Positions 18,313 to 26,606 of a stretch of 64,000 nt of DNA are shown here, in pieces. Both the position numbers and the translations under genes were made by a program. Origin of the DNA: Candidatus Thiodiazotropha endoloripes (GTDB lineage Bacteria; Pseudomonadota; Gammaproteobacteria; Chromatiales; Chromatiaceae); assembly GCA_001709035.1 (NCBI GenBank), contig LVKA01000016.1:186001-250000 (forward strand). Direction: 5' to 3'. Under the pieces are notes generated by a model. That model made no database searches. It was not told the DNA's origin and saw only the letters and a list, made by a program, of their open reading frames with translations. Position 1 is the stretch's first letter. Each line of letters opens with the position of its first letter.

Positions 18313-18334
18313 CCTATTTTCCATACCGAATCGA

Positions 18335-19909
18335 TCAACGAATTTCCGGGTTTTCGAACGTTTCTGTAGAGTGGCAACGATCGCAATGCCGGCCAAATCC
18401 ACCTCGATGTATGTCATCCCCCCGATGACAACCGTAACAATGGTTGGCTGACTGTTTATGTTCGGTCAGCTCAGCGCGGTGACAAGCGTGGCAGAAAACC
18501 TCGCCGTGCTTACCATCCAATGGAAATTCTGTCTGTTCATCGTGATTAAAAGTCCAGAGCATCCAGGCATTTGGGTTGTGGCAATCGCCACACAACTCAC
18601 CCATTTTTCCTTCATGGGTGTCATCTTTTTCATGACAGGACAAGCATTCAATCTCTGTCTGTGGGTAGACAGCATTGAGATGACAGGATTCACAGGCAGT
18701 AACACTATGGATACCGATCAGTGGAAAGCGTGTGATGTCATGCTCAAAAAAGAGCTTCTCAGTCCAGCCCTTTTCATTGTGGCAGTAGCCGCAATCCTCA
18801 CCCAAGTCACCTTTGTGCAAATCGATTGCCCTATGGCAGGTGATACACTCGGCCTCTTTCAAATCATCCATTGCGGCATTTCGATGACAGGCGTGACAAC
18901 TCAGCTTTTTATGCTTGCCTTTCAGTTCGAATTTAGCGTCTTTGCCGTGATCGAACTGTGTTTCTGTCCAACTTGATGGACGATGACAGTCCTGGCACTT
19001 CTCGCCATTACGTCCTTTATGATCGTCATCTTTCTCATGACAGGCGAAACACTTACTTGAGATTTTCTTTTCGAACGGGCCGCGGATATGGCAGGTATCA
19101 CAAGGCACATCCTTATGACGCCCTTCAAGCGGAAATTTGGTATCCGCACGGTGGTCGAATGAGAGCTCTTTCCAATCCTCGGTTGCGTGGCATTTCGCAC
19201 AGACTTTGCCATATCGGCCATTGTGCGCATCATTGATCAAATGGCAGCCAATACACTCTTTGGGTGTATTTTTGTAGTGTTCATCGGCGTGGCAGAGCTT
19301 GCAGTCGAGATCCCGGTGTTTACCGGTCAATGGATAGTCGGTATCCAGATCATGATCGAAATCCTGTTTACGCCAACCCTTTTCGTTATGACATTTATCG
19401 CACTCTTCACCCAACTCCCCCCGGTGGGCATCGTCCGACTCATGGCAATCGAAACAGAGTGAGGGGGCATGACTGTACTTTTTCAGATCTTGCTTATGAC
19501 AAAGCTGACAGGCCAGCTGCTCATGACGACCCCGTAACTGAAAATCGGTCTGTGAATGGTCGAAATCCTCAGTGTCCAGATTGACGATATCCCGATCTCT
19601 TCCTTTATGCTCGGTATGGCACTGCTTACAGTTGGCGGCGCGCTGTTTGTCCAGTCGTCCGTGAAAACCTGTGCCTTGCTCAATATCTTCGGCCACATCG
19701 CTGTGATCGTGACAGGCGAGACATCGCTCAACTTGATCCGCTTTTTTCAAGGTCTCATGACAGCTCTCACACTTCTCTTCGAACTCGGCATGGCCTTCGA
19801 TGACCGGTCCCGGCATCAACAGTAGATCCAGCTTCCCTGCGTGGCTTTGAGATAGGGTAAATATCATCAGCAATAGTACGCAAATGACATGACAGCCAAA
19901 TCGGTTCAT
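18335..19909 (-). CDS. 21-heme c-type cytochrome
   Basis: The 524-residue protein has a signal peptide (1-24, ending SQSHA) and 21 CxxCH motifs. After a three-haem N-terminal part, six modules of about 65-70 residues repeat, each with three haems and the pattern FPLxGxHxxxxCxxCH, CxxCHxxDDxHxGxxGxxCxxCHxxxxW, FDHD. Additional His residues (GxH, DxH, FDH) supply probable distal ligands. It is highly charged, unlike the Ser/Thr/Asn-rich giant cytochrome next to it. It starts 35 nt after the membrane cytochrome gene in the same direction. A periplasmic electron-transfer role between inner-membrane donor and giant cytochrome is inferred from order. Confidence 0.93.
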   Translation of the reverse strand: MNRFGCHVICVLLLMIFTLSQSHAGKLDLLLMPGPVIEGHAEFEEKCESCHETLKKADQVERCLACHDHSDVAEDIEQGTGFHGRLDKQRAANCKQCHTEHKGRDRDIVNLDTEDFDHSQTDFQLRGRHEQLACQLCHKQDLKKYSHAPSLCFDCHESDDAHRGELGEECDKCHNEKGWRKQDFDHDLDTDYPLTGKHRDLDCKLCHADEHYKNTPKECIGCHLINDAHNGRYGKVCAKCHATEDWKELSFDHRADTKFPLEGRHKDVPCDTCHIRGPFEKKISSKCFACHEKDDDHKGRNGEKCQDCHRPSSWTETQFDHGKDAKFELKGKHKKLSCHACHRNAAMDDLKEAECITCHRAIDLHKGDLGEDCGYCHNEKGWTEKLFFEHDITRFPLIGIHSVTACESCHLNAVYPQTEIECLSCHEKDDTHEGKMGELCGDCHNPNAWMLWTFNHDEQTEFPLDGKHGEVFCHACHRAELTEHKQSANHCYGCHRGDDIHRGGFGRHCDRCHSTETFENPEIR

Positions 19910-19944
19910 GACGAATGTAGGTAGAGTGTTGCTTGCTTAACGGT

Positions 19945-20856
19945 CTAGTAGGCATGCACAGCATAGACATGCACAAAACCGGTAATCACCATCATGATGA
20001 AGAGCGGCATATGCAGCAGATGCCAGATCGCAAAAAGTCTTTCATAGAAATGTAGCTCTAGAACCTGCCGAAGGATAGACCTGTGGGACAACAGCATTTT
20101 TCTGATGCGCAACTGATTGCGTCGAACTTTGGACTTGGACCAGCCTTTTTTGTAGCCCACGGCCAGCAGTTTCTTGTTCAGAGAACGCATCACCTTTGGG
20201 TAGAGTACCGCAGAAGTATAGCGCATTTTGACCCAGTGCTTGGCGCTGGAGATCGGGCCGGTAGGAGCATTCATGACATCCTTTTCATACTGCTTCATCA
20301 GCTCCTTGGCTTTCGGATTCAATTCGAACAGACGTCCCAGTTTTTTCTTCAGCACCAGAGAGTCAGCGTGCAAGGAGGCAAATGTCGCCTTTTTACCATA
20401 CAAACCGTAGTGGATTCGGGTATAGAAGTAACGGCCGAACAGACCGCTGATTGCTACAAACAGCATACTGTAGAGTGCAACCTGGCCATTCAGGGAGCCG
20501 ATATGGAAGCTGGAGTGCATCATGATCAGAACCGGACCCAGCACACCAAACACCATGTGCAGACGGAACCAGAACTTGACAGTCAGCCATTTGGACATAA
20601 AGTGTAAACGTTTGCGCATCGGATAGAGCAGCAACAGCAACATCATGCTGCCACCGACGATACCTAACCAGTAGCCCCAGCCGACCTCAGCTGTCCATAC
20701 TGCCTGGGAGTGGTTCAACCAGGCCATATAGAGGAGCAAGAGTGAAAACAGGGTAAATCCCAGGGTTGTTATAAACCCCGCTCTGCGTTGCCAGGCAGAG
20801 AGAATGCTCTCCAGTAGAGTCTCATTTACACTGGTTGATATGGCTGCTGTTTGCAT
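19945..20856 (-). CDS. Polytopic b-type-cytochrome-like membrane protein
   Basis: The 303-residue protein has about five membrane spans (28-47, 61-79, 98-116, 125-145, 277-300) and a basic cytoplasmic loop between the last two. Histidines lie in and near spans: His100 and His114/His118 (FRLHMVFGVLGPVLIMMHSSFH), and a cluster at the end (WHLLHMPLF, HVYAVHAY). The pattern resembles b561/ferric-reductase-like haem-b proteins, so it may accept electrons from quinol or from the divergent flavoprotein. I start at the third of three closely spaced candidate starts because AGGTGA lies about 7 nt upstream. It is first in the cytochrome operon. The haem-b assignment is moderate. Confidence 0.75.
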   Translation of the reverse strand: MQTAAISTSVNETLLESILSAWQRRAGFITTLGFTLFSLLLLYMAWLNHSQAVWTAEVGWGYWLGIVGGSMMLLLLLYPMRKRLHFMSKWLTVKFWFRLHMVFGVLGPVLIMMHSSFHIGSLNGQVALYSMLFVAISGLFGRYFYTRIHYGLYGKKATFASLHADSLVLKKKLGRLFELNPKAKELMKQYEKDVMNAPTGPISSAKHWVKMRYTSAVLYPKVMRSLNKKLLAVGYKKGWSKSKVRRNQLRIRKMLLSHRSILRQVLELHFYERLFAIWHLLHMPLFIMMVITGFVHVYAVHAY

Positions 20857-21047
20857 CGACATCACCTACATATTTAGTATTAATTTCAATCACTTACTTT
20901 TTTATTACTGCTTTTTATTTAGAATGAGAGCCGCGATCAGCATTTTCTCCACATTACGTCTCTATGTTATGTTGGGACAAATTTCCCATCCATGAAGGGC
21001 TTCACAAAAAATCACTCTAAATACATTTATGTTTTCGGCAGAAACCT

Positions 21048-21065
21048 CAGTGATTGAAATTACTG
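21048..21065. promoter_or_regulatory. Palindromic operator candidate in the divergent multiheme promoter region
   Basis: CAGTGATTGAAATTACTG is an 18-bp imperfect palindrome (outer CAGT/ACTG and inner ATT/AAT match). It lies between the two divergent transcripts of the multiheme locus, 75 nt before the flavoprotein start. It is the best dyad I see in the 283-bp gap; no regulator is assigned. Confidence 0.35.
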
Positions 21066-21139
21066 TGTACAATTTAGGCATCCTTTCCCACAAACTGTGA
21101 CAGTTAGCACTCTTTTGAGCCTTTGAGACACGATCAACA

Positions 21140-22456
21140 ATGCAGTACACCATCGATTTCCTGCTGATCTACCTAATACCCATACTACTTGTATGGGCTA
21201 TTTACATATTGCATAGCCGCAGGAAAAGTAAAAAGAATCTTGCTCTTAAGACAGAAGAGTTCGAAGCAGGCCTGACCGAACCGGCCTCGCTCCACCCATT
21301 GATCGATCCTGCAAAATGCATGGGCTGTGGAACCTGCGTAAAAGCCTGCCCGGAGCAGGCCAACCATCCCGTACTGGGGCTGATCGACAATAAGGCTGAG
21401 CTGATCGCCCCAACCAACTGCATCGGCCACGGCGCTTGTAAAACCGCCTGCCCTTTCGATGCCATTACCCTGGTCTTCGGCACAGAACGACGCGGTGTCG
21501 ATATTCCCCTGCTGGATAATTTTCAAACCAGCATGCCGGGCATTTACATCGCCGGTGAACTGGGTGGCATGGGTCTGATCAGAAATGCCATCGTACAGGG
21601 AACCAAAGCCATGGATCAGATCCTGGAGGCACTCAAAAGTGAAGGCAGCGCACCCCTCGATCTACTGATCGTAGGAGCCGGACCTGCTGGATTCTGTGCC
21701 TCATTGAGGGCGATGGAGAAAAAGATCAAATACAAGACTGTGGAGCAGGAGTCTCTGGGTGGAACGGTTTTTCAATTTCCCAGAGGCAAACTTGTGATGA
21801 CCGCACCGGTAAAGCTGCCCTTGGTTGGTGAGGTCAAATTTACTGAAACCACCAAAGAGAAGCTGCTTGAGTTCTGGGAGGATGTAGAGCGCAAGACCGG
21901 CGTGCAGATCAGCTACCATGAGCGGGTGGAGAAGATTACAGCCAACCCTGCTGGTGGCTATGATGTCAAAACCAACAAAGACGCCTATCATACCCGCATG
22001 GTCCTGCTGGCCATCGGCCGACGGGGCACTCCCCGGAAACTCGGTGTACCTGGGGAGGATCTGAGTAAGATCACCTATCGTTTAATCGATCCGGAACAGT
22101 ATAAAAACCAGCATGTCCTGGTGGTTGGCGGCGGTGACAGTGCGCTTGAGGCTGCAACCAGTATCGCTGCGGAGCCAGGCACCACAGTCACCCTCTCCTA
22201 CCGCAGTGGAGCCTTTAGCCGGGCGAAGAAAAAAAATCGGGAAAAGGTGGATCAAGCTGCCGAATCAGGCCAGATCAACCTGTTACTCAGCACCAATGTC
22301 ACTGAGTTCACTGAAGAGACTGTCACCATCGACAAGGGTGGAGAGAAGATTGAAATTCCTAATGACGCTGCCATCATCTGCGCCGGCGGTATACTTCCAA
22401 CAGGATTTCTTAAAGAGACCGGCATCAATGTGGAAACCAAACATGGCACCGCCTAG
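21140..22456 (+). CDS. Membrane-anchored ferredoxin-domain NAD(P)/FAD oxidoreductase
   Basis: The 438-residue protein begins with one membrane span (5-27). A two-cluster ferredoxin region follows: CMGCGTCVKACP (60-71) and CIGHGACKTACP (94-105). In the second, a His replaces one Cys. From 172 comes a thioredoxin-reductase-like flavoprotein with FAD motif GAGPAG (179-184) and NAD(P) motif GGGDSA (330-335), but no redox CxxC. It therefore probably passes electrons between NAD(P)H, FAD and Fe-S centres rather than reducing disulfides. It is divergent from the cytochrome operon and overlaps the downstream Sel1/ankyrin gene, so it is likely part of the same system, feeding or draining the membrane cytochrome (inference). 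Confidence 0.85.
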   Translation: MQYTIDFLLIYLIPILLVWAIYILHSRRKSKKNLALKTEEFEAGLTEPASLHPLIDPAKCMGCGTCVKACPEQANHPVLGLIDNKAELIAPTNCIGHGACKTACPFDAITLVFGTERRGVDIPLLDNFQTSMPGIYIAGELGGMGLIRNAIVQGTKAMDQILEALKSEGSAPLDLLIVGAGPAGFCASLRAMEKKIKYKTVEQESLGGTVFQFPRGKLVMTAPVKLPLVGEVKFTETTKEKLLEFWEDVERKTGVQISYHERVEKITANPAGGYDVKTNKDAYHTRMVLLAIGRRGTPRKLGVPGEDLSKITYRLIDPEQYKNQHVLVVGGGDSALEAATSIAAEPGTTVTLSYRSGAFSRAKKKNREKVDQAAESGQINLLLSTNVTEFTEETVTIDKGGEKIEIPNDAAIICAGGILPTGFLKETGINVETKHGTA

Positions 22457-24488
22457 ATCCAACACAATAATCAGACAGACAGGGATGGTAATGTTACTGT
22501 GTCTCATGCTGGTAGTACCCTTTCCAATACTCTCAGCAGAACATGCCGAGGCCGAAGCGGCGATTCGTATCCGGGATTTCAATCGTGCCGTGGAGATCTA
22601 CACTCAACTAGCCGAACAGGGAGATGCCGAGGCGCAATTTGCATTGGGCGGTCTGTATCGTGCCGGCCGCGGTATTAAGAAGGATTATGCCAAGGCACTC
22701 CACTGGTACTTGAAAGCCGCCAACCAGGAGCATACCGAAGCCCAATACACCACCGGAACCATGTATGAGAACGGCTGGGGAATTGATGCGGATTCAGCGG
22801 TTGCCAGTGATTGGTATGACAAAGCCGCCATACAGGGTCATCGGTTGGCGAAAAAGCGGATGGAAAATCTCTCCACCACCTCCCCGGTGACAGGCTTGAG
22901 CGACCAGCAGGCGGCTGAGTTTCTCAATCGCGCGGCGGCAGCGGGCAAGAGTGAAACCCTGAAACGTATCCTGGCGTCAGGCCTCTCTCCCGACACCCGA
23001 GATGAATTCAGCCGTAGCGCCCTGCATGAGGCGGCCATCAATGGCCGTACAGATGCGGTTGAAATCCTGCTTGCGGCAGGTGCCAACCCGAATACCAGTG
23101 ACAGCCTTGGGGACACCCCACTCCACTCCGCTGCAGGATTGGGGTACACATCGATTGTGCGCAGCCTGATCAAGGCTGGCGCCAAGTCGGAAACCCTCGA
23201 CGCCAATGAAAACACAGCTTTGTTGGTTGCCACCGGCAGAAAGCACCTGGAGACCATCAAGGTACTGTTGGAAAACGGTGCCAGCGTAAATGCCAAAAAC
23301 CGTAAAAAACAGACTTCGCTGGATATGGCACTGCTGCGCAATGACAAAGCGATTGCCAAACAGCTCAAGGCAGCTGGTGGCATAGCAACCCAAACTCGAA
23401 ATAAAACCAAAGAGTTCCCGGATCTGGCGAAGATCAGCGCATCAATATCCCTGTCCAATGAAAACCCGGATAACAAGAGTAATCCCTTTGCAGGCTGGAG
23501 CACTTTGCATCTTGCTGCCTGGCGCGGCCAGAAGCCTTTGATCGAGGCTCTACTCAAGCAGGAGAATGAACTCGACACACTGGATCCGGAAGGCTTAACC
23601 CCGTTAAGCCGAAGCGTATGGCAAGGCCATGCTGAAGTGACCACATTACTGCTTGATCATGGAGCCGATCCCAATCTGGCAACCCCTGGCAGCCCCACCC
23701 CGCTTCTGCTGGCCTGCCGTGAGAATAATCTGAAACTGGTAAAGCTGTTGATAGCACGTGGCGCCAAAATCGATGTCTCAGGTAAAAATGATATAACGCC
23801 ACTGCATTTGGCGATCGAGCAGCAGAATCTGGAACTGGTAGAGCTGTTGATCAAAAACAATGCCCGATTGTCCAAGACCACCGACACCGGCATCACACCA
23901 CTGATTCTGGCTGTACTCAAATCCCAGCCTGAGATCGTTAAAATATTGCTTTCGCGCGGTGCCTCACCGGATCAGGCAGACAACAAGGGCCGAACCCCGC
24001 TCTACCATGCGATTGGTGTTGGTGATCCCGCGATTTTTCATCAACTCTTGAAGAGTGGTGCAAAAATCGAGTTGCAGGCTGATGATGGACTCACACCCAT
24101 GATGCGCGCCGCTGCAAACGGTCATGCCGACATGGTGAAAGAGTTGATTCCCCGTGAAGGTTATGTGGACCGGCTGAGTAACAATGGCAATACGGCATTG
24201 ATGCTGGCAGCCAGAAGCGGTTCACTAAACACTCTGAACATCCTGTTACGCTATTCTGAAAACCTGGAACATCGCAACAATGCGGGAAACAGTGCCCTGA
24301 TGCTTGCAGCAGAACAAGGACATCTCTCCGTTGTGAAACGCCTGTTGGAGATGAAAGCCAACGCCCACCATCTCAACCTCCGACGTGAGAGTGCCGAAGA
24401 CCTCGCCAGACAGGGTAATCATGATGAGGTGGCCGAGTATATCGAGGCCAATAAAGGCAGTGGCGGACTGCTCGACTTGATGCGTTAG
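22443..24488 (+). CDS. Sel1-repeat and ankyrin-repeat secreted protein
   Basis: The 681-residue protein has a signal-like hydrophobic segment (15-31), two to three Sel1-like repeats (about 40-140: DAEAQFALGGLYRAGRGIKKD, and HTEAQYTTGTMYENGWGI), then about a dozen ankyrin repeats in two blocks (155-320 and 355-675) of the form G-x-TPLHxA-x6-G-x3-I-V-x2-LL-x2-GA. Such solenoids bind proteins. The export signal suggests a periplasmic scaffold. The start overlaps the oxidoreductase gene by 14 nt, suggesting coupling; a later ATG near 22485-22491 would also keep the signal segment. It contains no haem motif. A role in assembling or docking the cytochromes is speculation from position. Confidence 0.85.
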   Translation: MAPPRSNTIIRQTGMVMLLCLMLVVPFPILSAEHAEAEAAIRIRDFNRAVEIYTQLAEQGDAEAQFALGGLYRAGRGIKKDYAKALHWYLKAANQEHTEAQYTTGTMYENGWGIDADSAVASDWYDKAAIQGHRLAKKRMENLSTTSPVTGLSDQQAAEFLNRAAAAGKSETLKRILASGLSPDTRDEFSRSALHEAAINGRTDAVEILLAAGANPNTSDSLGDTPLHSAAGLGYTSIVRSLIKAGAKSETLDANENTALLVATGRKHLETIKVLLENGASVNAKNRKKQTSLDMALLRNDKAIAKQLKAAGGIATQTRNKTKEFPDLAKISASISLSNENPDNKSNPFAGWSTLHLAAWRGQKPLIEALLKQENELDTLDPEGLTPLSRSVWQGHAEVTTLLLDHGADPNLATPGSPTPLLLACRENNLKLVKLLIARGAKIDVSGKNDITPLHLAIEQQNLELVELLIKNNARLSKTTDTGITPLILAVLKSQPEIVKILLSRGASPDQADNKGRTPLYHAIGVGDPAIFHQLLKSGAKIELQADDGLTPMMRAAANGHADMVKELIPREGYVDRLSNNGNTALMLAARSGSLNTLNILLRYSENLEHRNNAGNSALMLAAEQGHLSVVKRLLEMKANAHHLNLRRESAEDLARQGNHDEVAEYIEANKGSGGLLDLMR

Positions 24489-24627
24489 ATTCACTCAACT
24501 CGCCAATTCACGCCAGGCACTGCTAAAAGGCGCGAATGGATCTAACGAGTGATTAAAGTGTTGGCGTGTACTTGCGGTGATTTGCGTAATTTGCGGCTAG
24601 ATCTGGCAGAAGTTTAGGAATCACACA

Positions 24628-25959
24628 TCACTCCTCGCCTGCTTCTTGATCCAGCTTGCGCAGAAACGCCAGTTTTTCTGCGATTTTGATCTCCATACCC
24701 CGATCTACCGGATCGTAGTAGTGACACCCCTGCAACTCCTCCGGCATATAGCTTTCACCAGCTGCATAGGCGTGAGGTTCATCATGGGCATAACGATAAG
24801 CCTTACCGTAGTCCAGAGACTTCATCAGCTTGGTCGGTGCATTTCGAAGCGCCAACGGCACCTCCAGTGAGCCTGAAGATTTGGCATCCGCAAGCGCGCT
24901 TTTCCAAGCCATATACACCGCATTACTTTTCGGCGCACAGGCCATGTACACCACAGCCTGGGCAATCGCCAGTTCCCCTTCCGGACTGCCCAGCCGCTGC
25001 TGGACATCCCAGGCATTGATCGCCAGTTGCAAGGCCCGGGGATCCGCGTTGCCGATATCCTCTGAGGCCATTCTGACCACCCGGCGGGCGACATAGAGGG
25101 GATCGCAGCCTCCATCGATCATCCTGGCCAACCAGTAGAGTGAGGCATCCGGTGATGATCCACGAACTGATTTATGCAGTGCGGAGATCTGGTCATAAAA
25201 GGCCTCGCCACCCTTATCGAAACGACGCAGGGTACCACTCGCCACCTCCTCGACCGTCGCAGTTCCGATCTGTTTGGAATCACTCAGATCGGCGGCAATC
25301 TCAAGCAGATTAAGCGCCCTTCGGGCATCCCCGTCGGCGGCTTCAGCAAGTAAGGCCAGAGCCTGTTTTTCGATACGCAACTGCCTGACACCAAGACCGT
25401 TCGATGCATCTTCCAACGCCTGCAGGATAATCTTTTCGATCTCACTTTTTGTCAGCGCTTTGAGAACGTAGGTACGGGCCCTTGAGAGCAGCGCGTTATT
25501 CAACTCAAACGATGGATTTTCAGTGGTGGCACCAATGAACACCACCGTGCCGTCCTCCACATGAGGCAGAAAGGCATCCTGCTGTGATTTGTTGAAGCGG
25601 TGCACTTCGTCAATGAACAACACCGTCGGACGCTGTTGCTGCTGAGAAAGTTTCGCTTTTTCCACCGCCGCACGGATCTCCTTGACCCCGGAGAGTACCG
25701 CGGAAAGGCTGAGAAACTGCGCGCCGGAATGTTCAGCAATCATACCGGCCAGGGTGGTCTTGCCGGTGCCTGGGGGCCCCCAGAGTATCATCGAGTGGAG
25801 ACGATCCTCTTCGATCGCTACCTGCAGTGGTTTACCGGAGCCGATGATGTGGCCTTGGCCGATGAACGCCGCCAGTTTGCGGGGTCGCATACGGTCAGCA
25901 AGAGGTCGAAACTCCTCAACCCGGTTTTGCGTAAAAAGATCCTGATCCTGAACCGTCAT
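24628..25959 (-). CDS. rarA: RarA replication-associated recombination ATPase
   Basis: RarA (MgsA) is an AAA+ clamp-loader-like ATPase that acts at stalled replication forks. The 443 residues include Walker [10 protein letters not shown] (61-69), Walker [10 protein letters not shown] (114-122), the sensor segment [13 protein letters not shown] and the C-terminal tetramerisation region ([23 protein letters not shown]). The length is normal. Its start overlaps lolA's stop by 4 nt (ATGA). In many gammaproteobacteria crcB and serS follow directly; here the multiheme locus intervenes downstream. Confidence 0.97.
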   Translation of the reverse strand: MTVQDQDLFTQNRVEEFRPLADRMRPRKLAAFIGQGHIIGSGKPLQVAIEEDRLHSMILWGPPGTGKTTLAGMIAEHSGAQFLSLSAVLSGVKEIRAAVEKAKLSQQQQRPTVLFIDEVHRFNKSQQDAFLPHVEDGTVVFIGATTENPSFELNNALLSRARTYVLKALTKSEIEKIILQALEDASNGLGVRQLRIEKQALALLAEAADGDARRALNLLEIAADLSDSKQIGTATVEEVASGTLRRFDKGGEAFYDQISALHKSVRGSSPDASLYWLARMIDGGCDPLYVARRVVRMASEDIGNADPRALQLAINAWDVQQRLGSPEGELAIAQAVVYMACAPKSNAVYMAWKSALADAKSSGSLEVPLALRNAPTKLMKSLDYGKAYRYAHDEPHAYAAGESYMPEELQGCHYYDPVDRGMEIKIAEKLAFLRKLDQEAGEE

Positions 25960-26582
25960 AGATCGCCAATGAGGTCGATCAGAGGGGGTGGTTCGAATTC
26001 GAACAACGCATCATCCAACTTAGGGTTGCGTTGCATATTATCGAAGAAAAACCGGGTGACCTGGCCAAAATTATCAAACATCTCCATGCGTTCAAGGCGA
26101 CTCTCCTGGAGTGCCAGGCGAACACTGGCAAACTGAGCCTCTTTGCCTTTTGGAATCAGCTCAATCCAGGTCAATTCACTCTCCACGCCCAGCTCATTGA
26201 CCTCAAAGTGTTGGGAGATCGGTCCGGTACCGCTCAGCAGTTGTGCCGGAGTACCATCCAATACCGCCTCTTGGCTGCGGTGGGAGACCTGTTCCAGTTC
26301 GATGTCATGCAACCAGACCCGATCCCCGTCAGCTACGATCAACTGTTCACTGGGCGTCTGATACTCCCAACGCAACTGTCCGGGGCGTCTCAGATAGAAA
26401 ACCCCGTTACTGGCATAGACCTGATCGTAATCCGGCTGTTGCAGGGTTTGACGAAAGTCGGCTTTGAGGGTTTTCAGATCCTGCAAAAAAGTCTCCAGCT
26501 GGCGGATTCCACTCTCCGCCCAGAGGCTTTGGGAGAAGCTTAAGAACAGCAGCAGCATCAAGCCGCTCAGGCACTTTTTCAT
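25956..26582 (-). CDS. lolA: LolA periplasmic lipoprotein carrier
   Basis: LolA accepts lipoproteins from LolCDE and hands them to LolB at the outer membrane. The 208-residue protein has a signal peptide (1-22, ending SLWAES) and the LolA pattern [15 protein letters not shown], then [28 protein letters not shown] and [21 protein letters not shown]. It sits between ftsK and rarA, its standard position. It follows ftsK after 24 nt and overlaps rarA by 4 nt. Confidence 0.97.
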   Translation of the reverse strand: MKKCLSGLMLLLFLSFSQSLWAESGIRQLETFLQDLKTLKADFRQTLQQPDYDQVYASNGVFYLRRPGQLRWEYQTPSEQLIVADGDRVWLHDIELEQVSHRSQEAVLDGTPAQLLSGTGPISQHFEVNELGVESELTWIELIPKGKEAQFASVRLALQESRLERMEMFDNFGQVTRFFFDNMQRNPKLDDALFEFEPPPLIDLIGDL

Positions 26583-26606
26583 AGAGTGATCCGTTTACGA
26601 GTTGGT

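Noticed and set aside
22113-22442. N-terminal extension of the Sel1/ankyrin protein
   Set aside because: It lies inside the oxidoreductase gene in another frame and encodes no recognisable sequence; a start at 22443 is far more plausible.
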